From: Rhodothalassium salexigens DSM 2132
GTDB taxonomy: Bacteria > Pseudomonadota > Alphaproteobacteria > Sphingomonadales > Rhodothalassiaceae
NCBI RefSeq assembly: GCF_004341375.1
Contig: NZ_SLXO01000005.1
Location: forward strand, 1 to 64,000
Reading direction: 5' to 3'
DNA length: 64,000 nucleotides
Below the pieces are notes generated by a model. That model saw only the letters and a program-made list of their open reading frames with translations. It searched no databases and was not told the origin of the DNA. The translations under genes and the position numbers were made by a program. This document shows, piece by piece, positions 43,277 through 55,917 of this stretch. Position 1 is the stretch's first letter. Each line of letters opens with the position of its first letter.

Positions 43277-43834
43277 GTGCCCGCTGCCCAGTCCATCGTT
43301 TCCGGTCTCGCCGGCCGCTATGCCAGCGCCCTGTTCGACCTGGCCGAAGAGCAAAAGGCGCTGGCCAAGGTCGAAAAGGACATGGCCACGCTGCGCTCCA
43401 TGCTCGACGAGAGCGCCGACCTGCGCCGTCTGGTAGCCAGCCCGCGCCTCGGCCGCGGCACGCAAGCCCGCGCCCTGACCGCGCTCGCCGACAAGGCCGG
43501 CCTGAGCGATACCACCAAGAAATTCCTCGGCACGCTGGCGATCAACGGTCGCCTCGGCGTGCTGGCCAAGTCGCTTGACGACTTCGCCAAGCTGCTGGCC
43601 CATCACCGGGGCGAAATCGCCGCCGACGTGACCACCGCCCAGCCGCTCACCGACACCCAGCGCAAGGCGCTGACGTCCAAGTTGAAGGCCGCCATGGGCC
43701 GCGATGTCGCCATCCAGGAATCCGTCGACGCCGGGCTGATCGGCGGACTGATGGTCAAGGTTGGCTCGCGGCTGATCGACGGCTCCCTCAAAACCAAGCT
43801 CAACCGTCTTGAGCTGTCCATGAAAGGGGTTTGA
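43277..43834 (+). CDS. atpH: ATP synthase F1 subunit delta
   Basis: 185 residues from a GTG (43277) with AAAGGAAGAG seven bases before it; there is no ATG in a suitable place. Family features are SGLAGRYASALFDLAEEQKA, LGTLAINGRLGVLAKSLDDF, GEIAADVTTAQPLTDTQRKA and SVDAGLIGGLMVKVGSRLID then GSLKTKLNRLELSMKG. Delta links the F1 head to the peripheral stalk. First gene of atpHAGDC; atpA follows after 3 nt. Confidence 0.94.
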   Translation: MPAAQSIVSGLAGRYASALFDLAEEQKALAKVEKDMATLRSMLDESADLRRLVASPRLGRGTQARALTALADKAGLSDTTKKFLGTLAINGRLGVLAKSLDDFAKLLAHHRGEIAADVTTAQPLTDTQRKALTSKLKAAMGRDVAIQESVDAGLIGGLMVKVGSRLIDGSLKTKLNRLELSMKGV

Positions 43835-45367
<1,533 letters not shown>

Positions 45368-45379
45368 GGGGCCGGCGCC

Positions 45380-47750
<2,371 letters not shown>

Positions 47751-47878
47751 CCGTCCGGCATTAAGCCCCGCGGGCGGCCCGGCCGACCCAGGCCCCGGCC
47801 GCCCGCATGTGACCCCAAGACCCGGCCGCCGCGCCGCGCGACGGCCCCCAGCACTCCACAAAAGGCAGCGATCGCATC

Positions 47879-48292
47879 ATGGCCGATACCGTGCAATTCG
47901 AACTGGTCAGCCCCGAGCGTCTGATGGTCGACAAGGCCGTCGCCATGGTGGTCATCCCCGGCATGGAAGGCGATTTCGGCGTCCTGCCCGGCCACGCGCC
48001 GGCGATCTCGACCATCCGCCCCGGCGTCATCGAGGTCTATGAGCGCGACGGCGCCGCCCCTGAGCGGTTGTTCGTGCGCGGCGGTCTGGCCGATGTGCGC
48101 GCCGAAGGGCTGATCGTGCTCGCCGAAGACGCGGTCGACCCCGCGCAGGTGGACATGGCCGAGCTGGACCGCGAATTGCTGCGCGCGCGCGACGATCTGG
48201 CCAACGCCGACACCGACTTCGACCGCGACCGCGCCGAAAGCGAAATCGCCTGGCGCGAGGCGCTCAAGGCGGCGGCCGCCGGCACCGCCTGA
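47879..48292 (+). CDS. atpC: ATP synthase F1 subunit epsilon
   Basis: 137 residues: VQFELVSPERLMVDKAVAMV, VIPGMEGDFGVLPGHAPAIS, TIRPGVIEV, RLFVRGGLADV, then a helical C-terminus (DMAELDRELLRARDDLANAD). It is the regulatory subunit on the rotor. It starts 128 bp after atpD, last gene of the operon, followed by an intrinsic terminator. F0 genes (atpB, E, F) are absent, as expected for the split alphaproteobacterial arrangement. Confidence 0.94.
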   Translation: MADTVQFELVSPERLMVDKAVAMVVIPGMEGDFGVLPGHAPAISTIRPGVIEVYERDGAAPERLFVRGGLADVRAEGLIVLAEDAVDPAQVDMAELDRELLRARDDLANADTDFDRDRAESEIAWREALKAAAAGTA

Positions 48293-48322
48293 CCCGGCGC
48301 ACGCCCCAGCGACAGGTTCGAC

Positions 48323-48352
48323 CGGCCGGTGCCCCACGCACCGGCCGTTTTT
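48323..48352 (+). terminator. Intrinsic terminator of atpHAGDC
   Basis: A 10-bp perfect stem (CGGCCGGTGC, 48323-48332; complement 48338-48347), loop CCCAC, followed by TTTTT. It is 31 bp after the atpC stop. Confidence 0.9.
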
Positions 48353-48420
48353 GTGTCGGCGGCCCTTTGTGTCGGCGGCCTGCGCCCCCGCGCCGGCGGC
48401 CGGCGCGCCTCGTCCACCAG

Positions 48421-48459
48421 CCTTCAAGCCCCCCGGCCTTCAAGCCCCGACCTTCAAGC
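48421..48459 (+). repeat. Three copies of CCTTCAAGC
   Basis: CCTTCAAGC occurs at 48421-48429, 48437-48445 and 48451-48459 in the gap between atpC and the ydbH-like gene. The spacing is 16 then 14 bp. It may be a small tandem expansion or clustered regulator sites. Confidence 0.5.
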
Positions 48460-48531
48460 TAAGGGCCGCGTCATGCTATGGCCTCACAGATCGGCTCTTC
48501 TGTCTTGAGCCTTCGCTGACCGGGACCGACC

Positions 48532-51500
48532 ATGGCCGACACCGCCCCGCCGTTGCCGCCCCGCCCGCCGCGCCGCCCTGCCCGGCGCCGCCTGGCGGTT
48601 GCCGCCCTGACCCTCGCCGCGCTCGGCGGTGGCGGTGCCATCGGGCTCTGGGCCGGCGGGCCGCCGCTGGCCGGCTTCCTGGCCCAACGCGCGCTCCACG
48701 ACGCGGGCTTCGAGCACGTGACGCTGCAAGGCGTCGGCTGGGCACCGCGGCCCTGGGCCGAGGGCCTGGGCCTGCGCATCGCACGGGCAGAACTGGGCGC
48801 GCCCACGCCGGCGCTCACCGTCACCGACCTGACCCTGCGCGCCACCGCCGCGAGCCTGGCCGCCGGCGATCTGGCCCATGTTCACGCGCGCACCATCGCC
48901 GCCGCATTATGGCCCCAAGGCCCCGACGCCGCATTGCTGCCGGGCTTCACGCCGCCGCCGCGCGACCCGGCAGCCGCCCCCGCCGCCCTGCCCTGGCCGG
49001 TCGAGACCCTGACCGTCGACCGGGTGACGGCGACCGCTGGCGTCGGCGCACCGGCCGCCCGGCTCGCCCTGAACGCGGTGCGGGTCCGGCGCGGCGACAC
49101 CGGCCTGCGCGTTGCCGCCGAGCGCGCCGCGCTCGACCAGGGCGACCGGCGGCTGGCCGGCGCGCTGGCCGGAACGGTGGCGCTGAGCCCTGCCCCCGCC
49201 GCCGACCTCGCCTGGGAGATCGCCACCGCCGAGGCCGCCGGCCGGGCCTGGGCGCCGTTGCGCCTGACCGCCACCGCCCAGCCCCAAGGCGCCACCCTGC
49301 GCCTGACCGCCAGCCCCCGAAGCCCCGCCCAAGGCACGCTGACCGCGCGCTGGTCGCCCGCCGCCCGCCCCCAGGGCGACGCCCTGAGCGACGGGGGGGA
49401 TGAGGGCGACGGGGGCGCCCCGAGCGACGGGAGCGCCCTGGACCGCCTCACCGTCGCCGGGCGCTGGGCGCTGCCGCTGGCCGCCCTCGCCGCCGCCCTG
49501 CCCGACCCCATGCCGGCCAACAGCCAAGGGCGCGCGACCGTCGAGTTTGACGGCCGGCTCGACCTGGGGCCCGCACCGACGCTCGACGCCCGCGCGACGC
49601 TGACCGCCGAGGCCGTGGCGATCCCCGACCGGGTCACCGCCGCCGACGCCCGGTGGGTGCTGCGGGCCAGCGGGCCGCTCGACCGGCTGAGCCTTCGAGC
49701 GCCCGAACCGCTGACCGTGCGCCTGACCCCGGCACCGGCGCTCTGGCCCGCGATCCTGGCCGACCGGGCACCGGCGCCGCTGCGCGTCACCGTGGCCGAC
49801 CTCGCCGCCACGCTCGGACCCGACGGCCTCGACGCCAGCGCCCGGCTCGACGCCAGCGTCGACGCGCTCGGCCGGGCCAGCGCCCGGACCCAGTGGACCG
49901 TGCGCCGCCAAGGCGACGGTGCGCGCCTGACCCTCGACGCCCGGTCGCTCGACGCGCGCACCGAGCCCGTCGCCCTCGCCCTTGGTGACGCCCAGGGGGA
50001 TGCCCGGGAGCTGCGGGCGGCGCTCGACGCGCTTTCGGGCCGGTTGTCGGCGGCACTGGACACGGGCGGGCGGCTCACGGGCGCCTTCGAGGGCAGCGTT
50101 CGCGCGCGCGCCGACGCCACCTTAGGCGACGCCACCCTGACCGGCGCCAGCGCGCGCTGGTCGGGGCGCCTGACACTGGACGAAGACGCCATCCTCGCAG
50201 CCCTGCCGGACGCCTGCCTGGCGCTCGGGCTCGACAGCATCGCCGTGGGCGGCCAGCGACTGAGCATCTCGGCCCTGCCCTGCCTCGCCGCGGCAACGGA
50301 CGATGACGGTGCTGCTCGACCGCTGGCCCGCTATGACCTGGGTGCGCGACGCCTGACCCTGGCGCTTGAGAGCCCGGCCACCGACACCACCGCCCGGCTG
50401 ACGCCGGCACCAGGCGACGCCGGGGGGCGCGAGATCGCCGGCACCTGGCCGCGCCTGACCCTGGACGCCGAGGCCGGCGCCGCCCCCGGCGACCTCGACG
50501 CCACGCTTGGGTTTGGCGACGGCGCGCTGACCCTGACCGACCCCGGCCTGCGCGCGCAGGGCATCGAGGGCCGCGCGACGGTCGCCCAAGGCCGCCTGCG
50601 CCACGCCCGGCTCGACATCATCGACCTGTTGAGCACCGCCGAGCCGGCGCTGTGGGCGCCGCTGACCCTGACCGCGAGCGCAGCGCCCGCCGCCGACACG
50701 CCCGCCCCCGACACGCCCGCCGATACGCCGGCCGACGCACCGGGGCCTCTGGCGCTGTCGGCGCGGCTGAGCGATCTGTTCGGTGTCTTCGTCGCCGAGT
50801 TGACCGGCCGCCACGACCCGGCCTCGGGCACCGGCCGGGCGCAGATCGCGCTGGCGCCGATCGAGTTCATGGCCGGGGTCGCGGAATTGGCCGACCTGTC
50901 GCCCCTGGCCGCCACCGTCGCCGGCGACCTCGCCGGTCGGGTGGCGGGCGACGCCCACCTGGCCTGGACCGGCGCGGGGCTGAGCGACAGCGGCGGCACG
51001 CTCCGCGTCGAGGGGCTCGACGCCACGGTCGCCGGCAGCCCGGTCAAGGGCATCGCCACGCGCTTCGCCCTCGACGGCCTGGTGCCGCCCACCACGCCCG
51101 AACCGCAGAGCGTCACGCTCGACCTGCTCGACATGGGCGCACCGTTCACCGACGGTCTGGTCCGCCTCGACCTGCGGCCCGACGGCACCGTGCGGGTCAC
51201 CGATGCGCGCTTCCGGCTCGCCGGCGGCACGCTCCGGGCCGACCCATTCATCGTCGATACAGCGGACCCCGGTACCATCAAGGCGACGCTCGCCGCCGAC
51301 GGCGTGTCATTGGGACAGTTGTTCCAGGTCGCCGGCATCGACGGGCTGGCCGGCGACGGCACGCTTGAAGGCCGGCTGCCGGTGCGGCTGGGGCGCGACG
51401 GCATCGGCGTCGACGACGGCGTTTTGCAGGCTGCCACCACCGGCGTTCTGCGCTACGTTCCCGACCAGCCGCCAGCATTTTTGCAGGGCGACGATGTGAG

Positions 51501-51819
51501 GACCCGGATGTTGCGACAGGCGTTGCAGAATTTTCACTATGACACGCTCTCGCTGACGCTGGCGGGCGACAGCCTGGCGCGCCAGGTGTTGACCCTGTCG
51601 GCGGCCGGCAACAATCCCGACTTCCTCGACGGTCACCCGGTGGAACTCAATGTCAGCCTCAACGGCCCGCTGGTCAGCGCGGTGGAAAGCGCCGCGCGCA
51701 CGGGCCAGTCACTGCGCCGCCTCTACGAGCAACAGCAACAGCAACAACAGCAAGACCGCCAGCGAGACCCGGATGGCCCGCCCGAGCGCGGCCACCCGCA
51801 ACAGGAGAACCGCCCATGA
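48532..51819 (+). CDS. ydbH: YdbH-family intermembrane phospholipid-transport protein (AsmA-like)
   Basis: 1095 residues. A Pro/Arg-rich cytoplasmic start, one N-terminal membrane helix (LAVAALTLAALGGGGAIGLW), then a very long beta-rich periplasmic part with AsmA-like repeats (LDRLTVAGRW, VTVADLAATLGPDGL, VEGLDATVAG). The C-terminal YdbH signature includes DLAGRVAGDAHLAWTGAGLS, FIVDTADPGTIKATLAADGV, GTLEGRLPVRLGRDGIGVDD and LQAATTGVLRYVPDQPP, with LQNFHYDTLSLTLAGD. It ends in eight consecutive Gln and a Pro/Arg tail. YdbH, TamB and YhdP are partly redundant bridges that carry phospholipid to the outer membrane. ynbE (ATGA overlap) and ydbL follow, as in E. coli. Confidence 0.85.
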   Translation: MADTAPPLPPRPPRRPARRRLAVAALTLAALGGGGAIGLWAGGPPLAGFLAQRALHDAGFEHVTLQGVGWAPRPWAEGLGLRIARAELGAPTPALTVTDLTLRATAASLAAGDLAHVHARTIAAALWPQGPDAALLPGFTPPPRDPAAAPAALPWPVETLTVDRVTATAGVGAPAARLALNAVRVRRGDTGLRVAAERAALDQGDRRLAGALAGTVALSPAPAADLAWEIATAEAAGRAWAPLRLTATAQPQGATLRLTASPRSPAQGTLTARWSPAARPQGDALSDGGDEGDGGAPSDGSALDRLTVAGRWALPLAALAAALPDPMPANSQGRATVEFDGRLDLGPAPTLDARATLTAEAVAIPDRVTAADARWVLRASGPLDRLSLRAPEPLTVRLTPAPALWPAILADRAPAPLRVTVADLAATLGPDGLDASARLDASVDALGRASARTQWTVRRQGDGARLTLDARSLDARTEPVALALGDAQGDARELRAALDALSGRLSAALDTGGRLTGAFEGSVRARADATLGDATLTGASARWSGRLTLDEDAILAALPDACLALGLDSIAVGGQRLSISALPCLAAATDDDGAARPLARYDLGARRLTLALESPATDTTARLTPAPGDAGGREIAGTWPRLTLDAEAGAAPGDLDATLGFGDGALTLTDPGLRAQGIEGRATVAQGRLRHARLDIIDLLSTAEPALWAPLTLTASAAPAADTPAPDTPADTPADAPGPLALSARLSDLFGVFVAELTGRHDPASGTGRAQIALAPIEFMAGVAELADLSPLAATVAGDLAGRVAGDAHLAWTGAGLSDSGGTLRVEGLDATVAGSPVKGIATRFALDGLVPPTTPEPQSVTLDLLDMGAPFTDGLVRLDLRPDGTVRVTDARFRLAGGTLRADPFIVDTADPGTIKATLAADGVSLGQLFQVAGIDGLAGDGTLEGRLPVRLGRDGIGVDDGVLQAATTGVLRYVPDQPPAFLQGDDVRTRMLRQALQNFHYDTLSLTLAGDSLARQVLTLSAAGNNPDFLDGHPVELNVSLNGPLVSAVESAARTGQSLRRLYEQQQQQQQQDRQRDPDGPPERGHPQQENRP

Positions 51820-52112
51820 TCCGCCCCACCCCCGCCCGGTTCCGGCCGGGTCGCCGCCACACCGCGTTGGCAGCGGCCGGCGCCAGCGCCCTGCTGGCCG
51901 CCGCGTGCACGCCGTCGGTCAAGCTCCAGGCGCCCGACGAGCCGATCCGCTTCGACGTCAACGTCAATATCACCGAGCAGAAGCGCCTCGAAATCGACAA
52001 GGAACTGCTGGATCTGATCAAACAGAACCCGGCGCTGTTTGGGGTCGACCCGGCGGACCTGCCCGAGCCGGCCGCCAGCGAGCCCAACAAGACCCCGACT
52101 TCAGGGAGATAA
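51816..52112 (+). CDS. ynbE: YnbE-family lipoprotein
   Basis: 98 residues. A lipoprotein signal (TALAAAGASALLAAAC) is followed by TPSVKLQAPDEPIRFDVNVN, ITEQKRLEIDKELLDLIKQN, the YnbE core (T.k.eaPdkPI.In.NvkI...), and a disordered tail. It is anchored in the outer membrane and in E. coli extends the YdbH bridge by strand stacking. The ATG at 51816 overlaps the ydbH stop by 4 nt (ATGA), so the two are translationally coupled. The tail beyond the core is about 30 residues longer than the short E. coli form. Confidence 0.88.
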   Translation: MIRPTPARFRPGRRHTALAAAGASALLAAACTPSVKLQAPDEPIRFDVNVNITEQKRLEIDKELLDLIKQNPALFGVDPADLPEPAASEPNKTPTSGR

Positions 52113-52116
52113 GACC

Positions 52117-52506
52117 ATGCGCACCATGATCCGCCCGGCACTTGCCGCCGCAGCCCTCACGTTCGCCGGCGCCATCCCCGGCAACCCCTTGGCCCCGCTC
52201 ATGGGCGAGCCCGCCCCGGGGGCAGCCCAGGCGCAGCAGTCTCAGTTGGCGCAGGCCAAGGCACAAGGCCAGGTGGGCGAGAAGCCCGACGGTCTGGTCG
52301 GCGCCGTATCGAGCAATCCGAGCCCGGCGATCCAGCGCCTGGTTGACACCATCAACCAGCAACGCCTGGCCGAGTATCGCCGCATCGCCGCCGATACCAA
52401 CACGCCGCTCAGCGCCGTGCAGGCGCGCGCCGGCCGGCAACTAATCGCCAGCCTGCCCAAGGGCCAGTACTTCCAGGACGCCGCCGGCCGCTGGCGCAAG
52501 AAATAG
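52117..52506 (+). CDS. ydbL: YdbL-family (DUF1318) periplasmic protein
   Basis: 129 residues from the ATG at 52117, with AGGGAGATAAGACC upstream. A signal peptide (PALAAAALTFAGAIPGN) precedes LAQAKAQGQVGEKPDGLVGA, INQQRLAEYRRIAADTNTPL and SAVQARAGRQLIASLPKGQY, the DUF1318 pattern with helical A.A...G.VGE...G. In E. coli YdbL acts with YdbH and YnbE, probably as a chaperone that limits YnbE stacking. Third gene of the set; four nt after ynbE. Confidence 0.9.
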   Translation: MRTMIRPALAAAALTFAGAIPGNPLAPLMGEPAPGAAQAQQSQLAQAKAQGQVGEKPDGLVGAVSSNPSPAIQRLVDTINQQRLAEYRRIAADTNTPLSAVQARAGRQLIASLPKGQYFQDAAGRWRKK

Positions 52507-52719
52507 CCCCCGCCGCCCCCGACGGTCCGAGCCGGCCGACCAGGCTTGCCCCCAGACTGTCGTTGCGAGCCGCGGTCAGGCGGCGCGGCCATCCATGGGC
52601 GCCGGCGCCCAAGTGACCGCACGGCCCGATCTGCCCCCCGGGGCCGGGGGCGATTGGATGGCGTCGCGGCACTTGGCTCCTGACGGACCGGCGCAAGCGC
52701 ACCGCGCGCCGGCGGCGGA

Positions 52720-52893
52720 TCAGCGGTTGTTTTTGCCGGCGTTACAATCGCTGTCCGGGGCCGGTTGCGGCGTGAAGGCCGGCGGGTCGCTGGCCGGGAA
52801 GGTCTCTTCCAACGCCTCGTCGACCGGGTCGACCTCGTCCTCGGGCGTCTTGTGGCCGGGGTCGGGCTGGTTTCGGTCGCGCTCTGACATCAT
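52720..52893 (-). CDS. Small acidic protein with ETFPASDPPA motif
   Basis: 57 residues starting MMSERDRNQPDPGHKTPEDE; AGGAG five bases upstream supports the ATG at 52893 (52890 is the alternative). The motif VDEALEETFPASDPPAFTPQ is one I recognise from short uncharacterised proteins found widely in Proteobacteria. The protein is strongly acidic, probably disordered, with no signal peptide or membrane segment. It stands alone between ydbL and the SDR gene. Function unknown. Confidence 0.75.
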   Translation of the reverse strand: MMSERDRNQPDPGHKTPEDEVDPVDEALEETFPASDPPAFTPQPAPDSDCNAGKNNR

Positions 52894-53008
52894 CGGATCT
52901 CCTGTGCTTAAGGCCATGCCGCACAGATCGCCCCGACCGCCCCGCTGATCAAGGCCGCCGGGCCGGGCTGTCCCGGTCCGGCGGCGGCTTGGGCGCTGAC
53001 CGGCGGCG

Positions 53009-53818
53009 CTATTCCACGCTGCCCTGGGGCGCGGCGGCGGCGCCGGCGAGGATGCCGCCGTCCACGTGCAATTCGGTACCGGTCATGTAGGCGGCCTCGT
53101 CCGAGGCCAGATAGAGCACCGCGCCCGCCACATCCTCGGGCGTGCCCATATGGCCCAACGGAATGCCGCGTTCGATCTGCGCCACCCGGGCGTCGCGATT
53201 GCCGTCGCGCCCCAGCATGGCGTCCCAGATCGGCGTCATGATCGCCGCCGGCGCCACCGCGTTGCAGCGGATATTGTAGTTCTGCCCCGCGCAGTAGAGG
53301 GCGACCGAGCGGGTGTGGTTCAAGATCGCCGCCTTGCTCGACGCATAGGCGACCGCTGCGGGAATGCCCACCAGCCCCGAGCGCGACGACATGTTGACGA
53401 TGCTGCCGCCGCCGGTCTTCTTCATCGACCGGATCGCGTGCTTGCAGCCCAGGAACAGCCCATCGAGATTGATCCGGTGCACATGGCACCACTCTTCGAG
53501 CGTGGTGTTCTCCGGGTCCTGCGGGCCGCTGTGTTCGGCCAGACCGGTGATGCCGGCATTGTTGACCAGGATGTCGAGCTTGCCCGCCAGCCGCTCCACC
53601 TGGGCGATCACCGCCTGCCACTGATCCTCGTCGCAGACGTTCAGGTGCAGGAACGTGGCGCGCGCGCCCAGATGCTCGGCCAGCGCGCCGCCTTCTTCGG
53701 CGTCGATATCGGCCAGGAACACCGTCGCGCCATTGTCCAAAAACCGTTCGCAGATTGCACGTCCGATGCCGCGCACCGCGCCGGTCACCAGGGCGACCTT
53801 ACCAGCCAGACGAGTCAT
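53009..53818 (-). CDS. SDR-family oxidoreductase
   Basis: 269 residues from the ATG at 53818, chosen because AAGGAGATATA lies just before it; an upstream in-frame start at 53833 lies within that site. The NAD(P) motif is VALVTGAVRGIGRAICERFL, with DILVNNAGITGL, the catalytic Ser/Tyr/Lys in NMSSRSG and YASSKAAILN, and IPLGHMGTPEDVAGAVLYLA then ASDEAAYMTGTELHVDGG. It is a classical FabG-like SDR; the substrate is unknown. The C-terminal AAAAPQGSVE is an extra tail. It is divergent from the chemoreceptor gene. Confidence 0.9.
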   Translation of the reverse strand: MTRLAGKVALVTGAVRGIGRAICERFLDNGATVFLADIDAEEGGALAEHLGARATFLHLNVCDEDQWQAVIAQVERLAGKLDILVNNAGITGLAEHSGPQDPENTTLEEWCHVHRINLDGLFLGCKHAIRSMKKTGGGSIVNMSSRSGLVGIPAAVAYASSKAAILNHTRSVALYCAGQNYNIRCNAVAPAAIMTPIWDAMLGRDGNRDARVAQIERGIPLGHMGTPEDVAGAVLYLASDEAAYMTGTELHVDGGILAGAAAAPQGSVE

Positions 53819-54063
53819 TATATCTCCTTTCAACGCCAGGATGAGGTGGCGCCCTCCCCTAATGATATGAATCCGGCCTGTCTACGCCCCAACACGCGAG
53901 CGCAAGCCCCGAAATGCGCCGAAAACAGCGCTACCGGCCGCAGGCTGCGACAATTTGTTGACACAAAATCGTCGCGGCTACGGAAACCTGCTATTGCAAT
54001 TAACTCTCCCTTAAACGGCAAATCTTTACCGTCTCGCCATCCAATCAGTCAGGGTGGCAACAA

Positions 54064-55836
54064 ATGTTCAATCACCTTCGCGTTGGCGCAAAGATGGCGC
54101 TTCTGGCCGGTGTCACCACCGCCTTCGTGGCGCTGGTTTCGTGGCTTGGCATCCGCGGGGTGAGCGACACCGGCGATCTGTTCAAGAGCTACCGGGCAAC
54201 CGCCCGCGCGCAGATGTTGGTCGCCGATATGGCCGAAGATTTCATGCAAGCACGGCTGGCGGCGCTGAAGTTCCGGCTCGGGCTCGGCACCGGATTCGCC
54301 GACGAGGTCACGGCCAACCTGGCCGAGATCGACGCCATGCGCGGGCAGATCGCCACCATCGTGAAGGACCCCGAGACCGCCCGCCTGCTCGAGCGATTGA
54401 GCGACACCAGCACCACCTACGGACAGGTGTTCGGCGCCCTGACCGCCATCACCCCATCGCCCGCCACCGGCCCGGACCGAACGGCCAAGGCCACGGCCTT
54501 GGCCGAGCGGCTCGACACCATCGGCCCCACACTGGCGGACGATCTGGATCAGCTTCAAAACCGGCTTCAGGCCGCCCAGGATCGGCTGGGTCCGGCAGGC
54601 GAAGCCCAGGTCGGGGCCACACGCCGGCGGATCATCTGGCTATCGCTGGCGTCGGTGCTGTTGGGTACCGGCATTTCCGGTGGCTTGTCGCTGAACATCA
54701 GCCGACCGGTGAAGGCAATCGCTTTTGCCATGCGCCAACTCAGCGACAACGAAACCGCCGACGTGGCAATCCCCGGTCAGAGCCGCCGTGACGAACTGGG
54801 GGACATGGCCCGGGCCCTGACCGGGTTTCGGGCCGCCCTGGCCGAGAAACGCCGGGCCGAGCGCCAACAGGCCGAAGTGGAGCGCCAACGCAGCGCCGAA
54901 GCCCGCCGCCACGAACAGGCCGAGCGCGCACGCGAGGAGCAGGACCGCCAACGCACCGCCGACGCCGAGCGCCAACGCCAGGACGCATCCCGAGCGCTGC
55001 GCGCGGACATTGCCAACCAGTTCCACACCGATATCGCCACCGTCGTCGGCGCGGTCTCGGACAAGGCCGCCCAGGTGGACACCGCGGCCGCCCAACTCCT
55101 TGACTTGGCGACGCATACCGGCCAAGCGGCTCAGGACGCCATGGTCTCGGTGGACCAGACCAGCGGGGCGGCGCGCGAGGTGGCCAAGGCAACCGACAGC
55201 ATGCGAGCCTCGGTCCAGGATGTGGAAAGCCAGGTGGAACGCGCCGCCGCCCTGGCCCGCGACGCCGTCGACCGCTCCGAGACCACGTCCGAGACCATGA
55301 CCGGCTTGGCCGAGGCAGCACAGCGGATCGGCGATGTGGTCGACCTGATCGCCGACATTGCCGCGCAGACCAACCTGCTGGCGCTCAATGCGACCATCGA
55401 GGCGGCCCGTGCCGGCGCGGTCGGCAAGGGCTTCGCCGTGGTGGCGGCAGAGGTCAAGTCGCTGGCCACACAGACGGCGCGCGCCACCGACGACATCGCG
55501 GCCTTGATCACCTCGGTTCAAGGGGCCACCGGCGAGGCCGTCGAGGCCATCGGCGGCGTCACGCGGACGATCAACGATCTGGGCGCGGTCTCGACCACCG
55601 TCGCCGCGGCGGTGCAGGAACAGGGTCGTGCCACCGAGCGGATCGTCCGTTCGGTGGCCGAGATCGCCGACGGCACCGACCATCTGGCCCGGCTGATCCG
55701 CTCGGTCAACGAGGCTGCCGAGCCGACGCGCAGCCATGCCGCCGATGTGGGCGAGGCCGCGCGCACCCTGCAAACCCAGTCGTCCCGGCTCCGCGCGCAG
55801 TCGGACACCTTCGTCGCCCAGTTGCAGTCGGCCTGA
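54064..55836 (+). CDS. Methyl-accepting chemotaxis protein
   Basis: 590 residues: membrane helix 1 (about 10-30), periplasmic four-helix-type sensor (31-188), helix 2 ([20 protein letters not shown], about 190-209), HAMP (211-265; [20 protein letters not shown]), a Gln/Arg/Glu-rich coiled coil, and the signalling hairpin tip [20 protein letters not shown] then [20 protein letters not shown]. It lacks a C-terminal pentapeptide for CheR/CheB tethering. The ligand cannot be told. No che genes adjoin it; the next gene is the BCCT transporter (81 bp), which might supply a related signal, but this is only position. Confidence 0.9.
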   Translation: MFNHLRVGAKMALLAGVTTAFVALVSWLGIRGVSDTGDLFKSYRATARAQMLVADMAEDFMQARLAALKFRLGLGTGFADEVTANLAEIDAMRGQIATIVKDPETARLLERLSDTSTTYGQVFGALTAITPSPATGPDRTAKATALAERLDTIGPTLADDLDQLQNRLQAAQDRLGPAGEAQVGATRRRIIWLSLASVLLGTGISGGLSLNISRPVKAIAFAMRQLSDNETADVAIPGQSRRDELGDMARALTGFRAALAEKRRAERQQAEVERQRSAEARRHEQAERAREEQDRQRTADAERQRQDASRALRADIANQFHTDIATVVGAVSDKAAQVDTAAAQLLDLATHTGQAAQDAMVSVDQTSGAAREVAKATDSMRASVQDVESQVERAAALARDAVDRSETTSETMTGLAEAAQRIGDVVDLIADIAAQTNLLALNATIEAARAGAVGKGFAVVAAEVKSLATQTARATDDIAALITSVQGATGEAVEAIGGVTRTINDLGAVSTTVAAAVQEQGRATERIVRSVAEIADGTDHLARLIRSVNEAAEPTRSHAADVGEAARTLQTQSSRLRAQSDTFVAQLQSA

Positions 55837-55917
55837 CCCGCTATCGCGAAAACGTGTACAGCGGCCCCAAAAACCTGATAGAAGCCCGGGCTTTGGTAAG
55901 GAACAGACGGGTACCCC

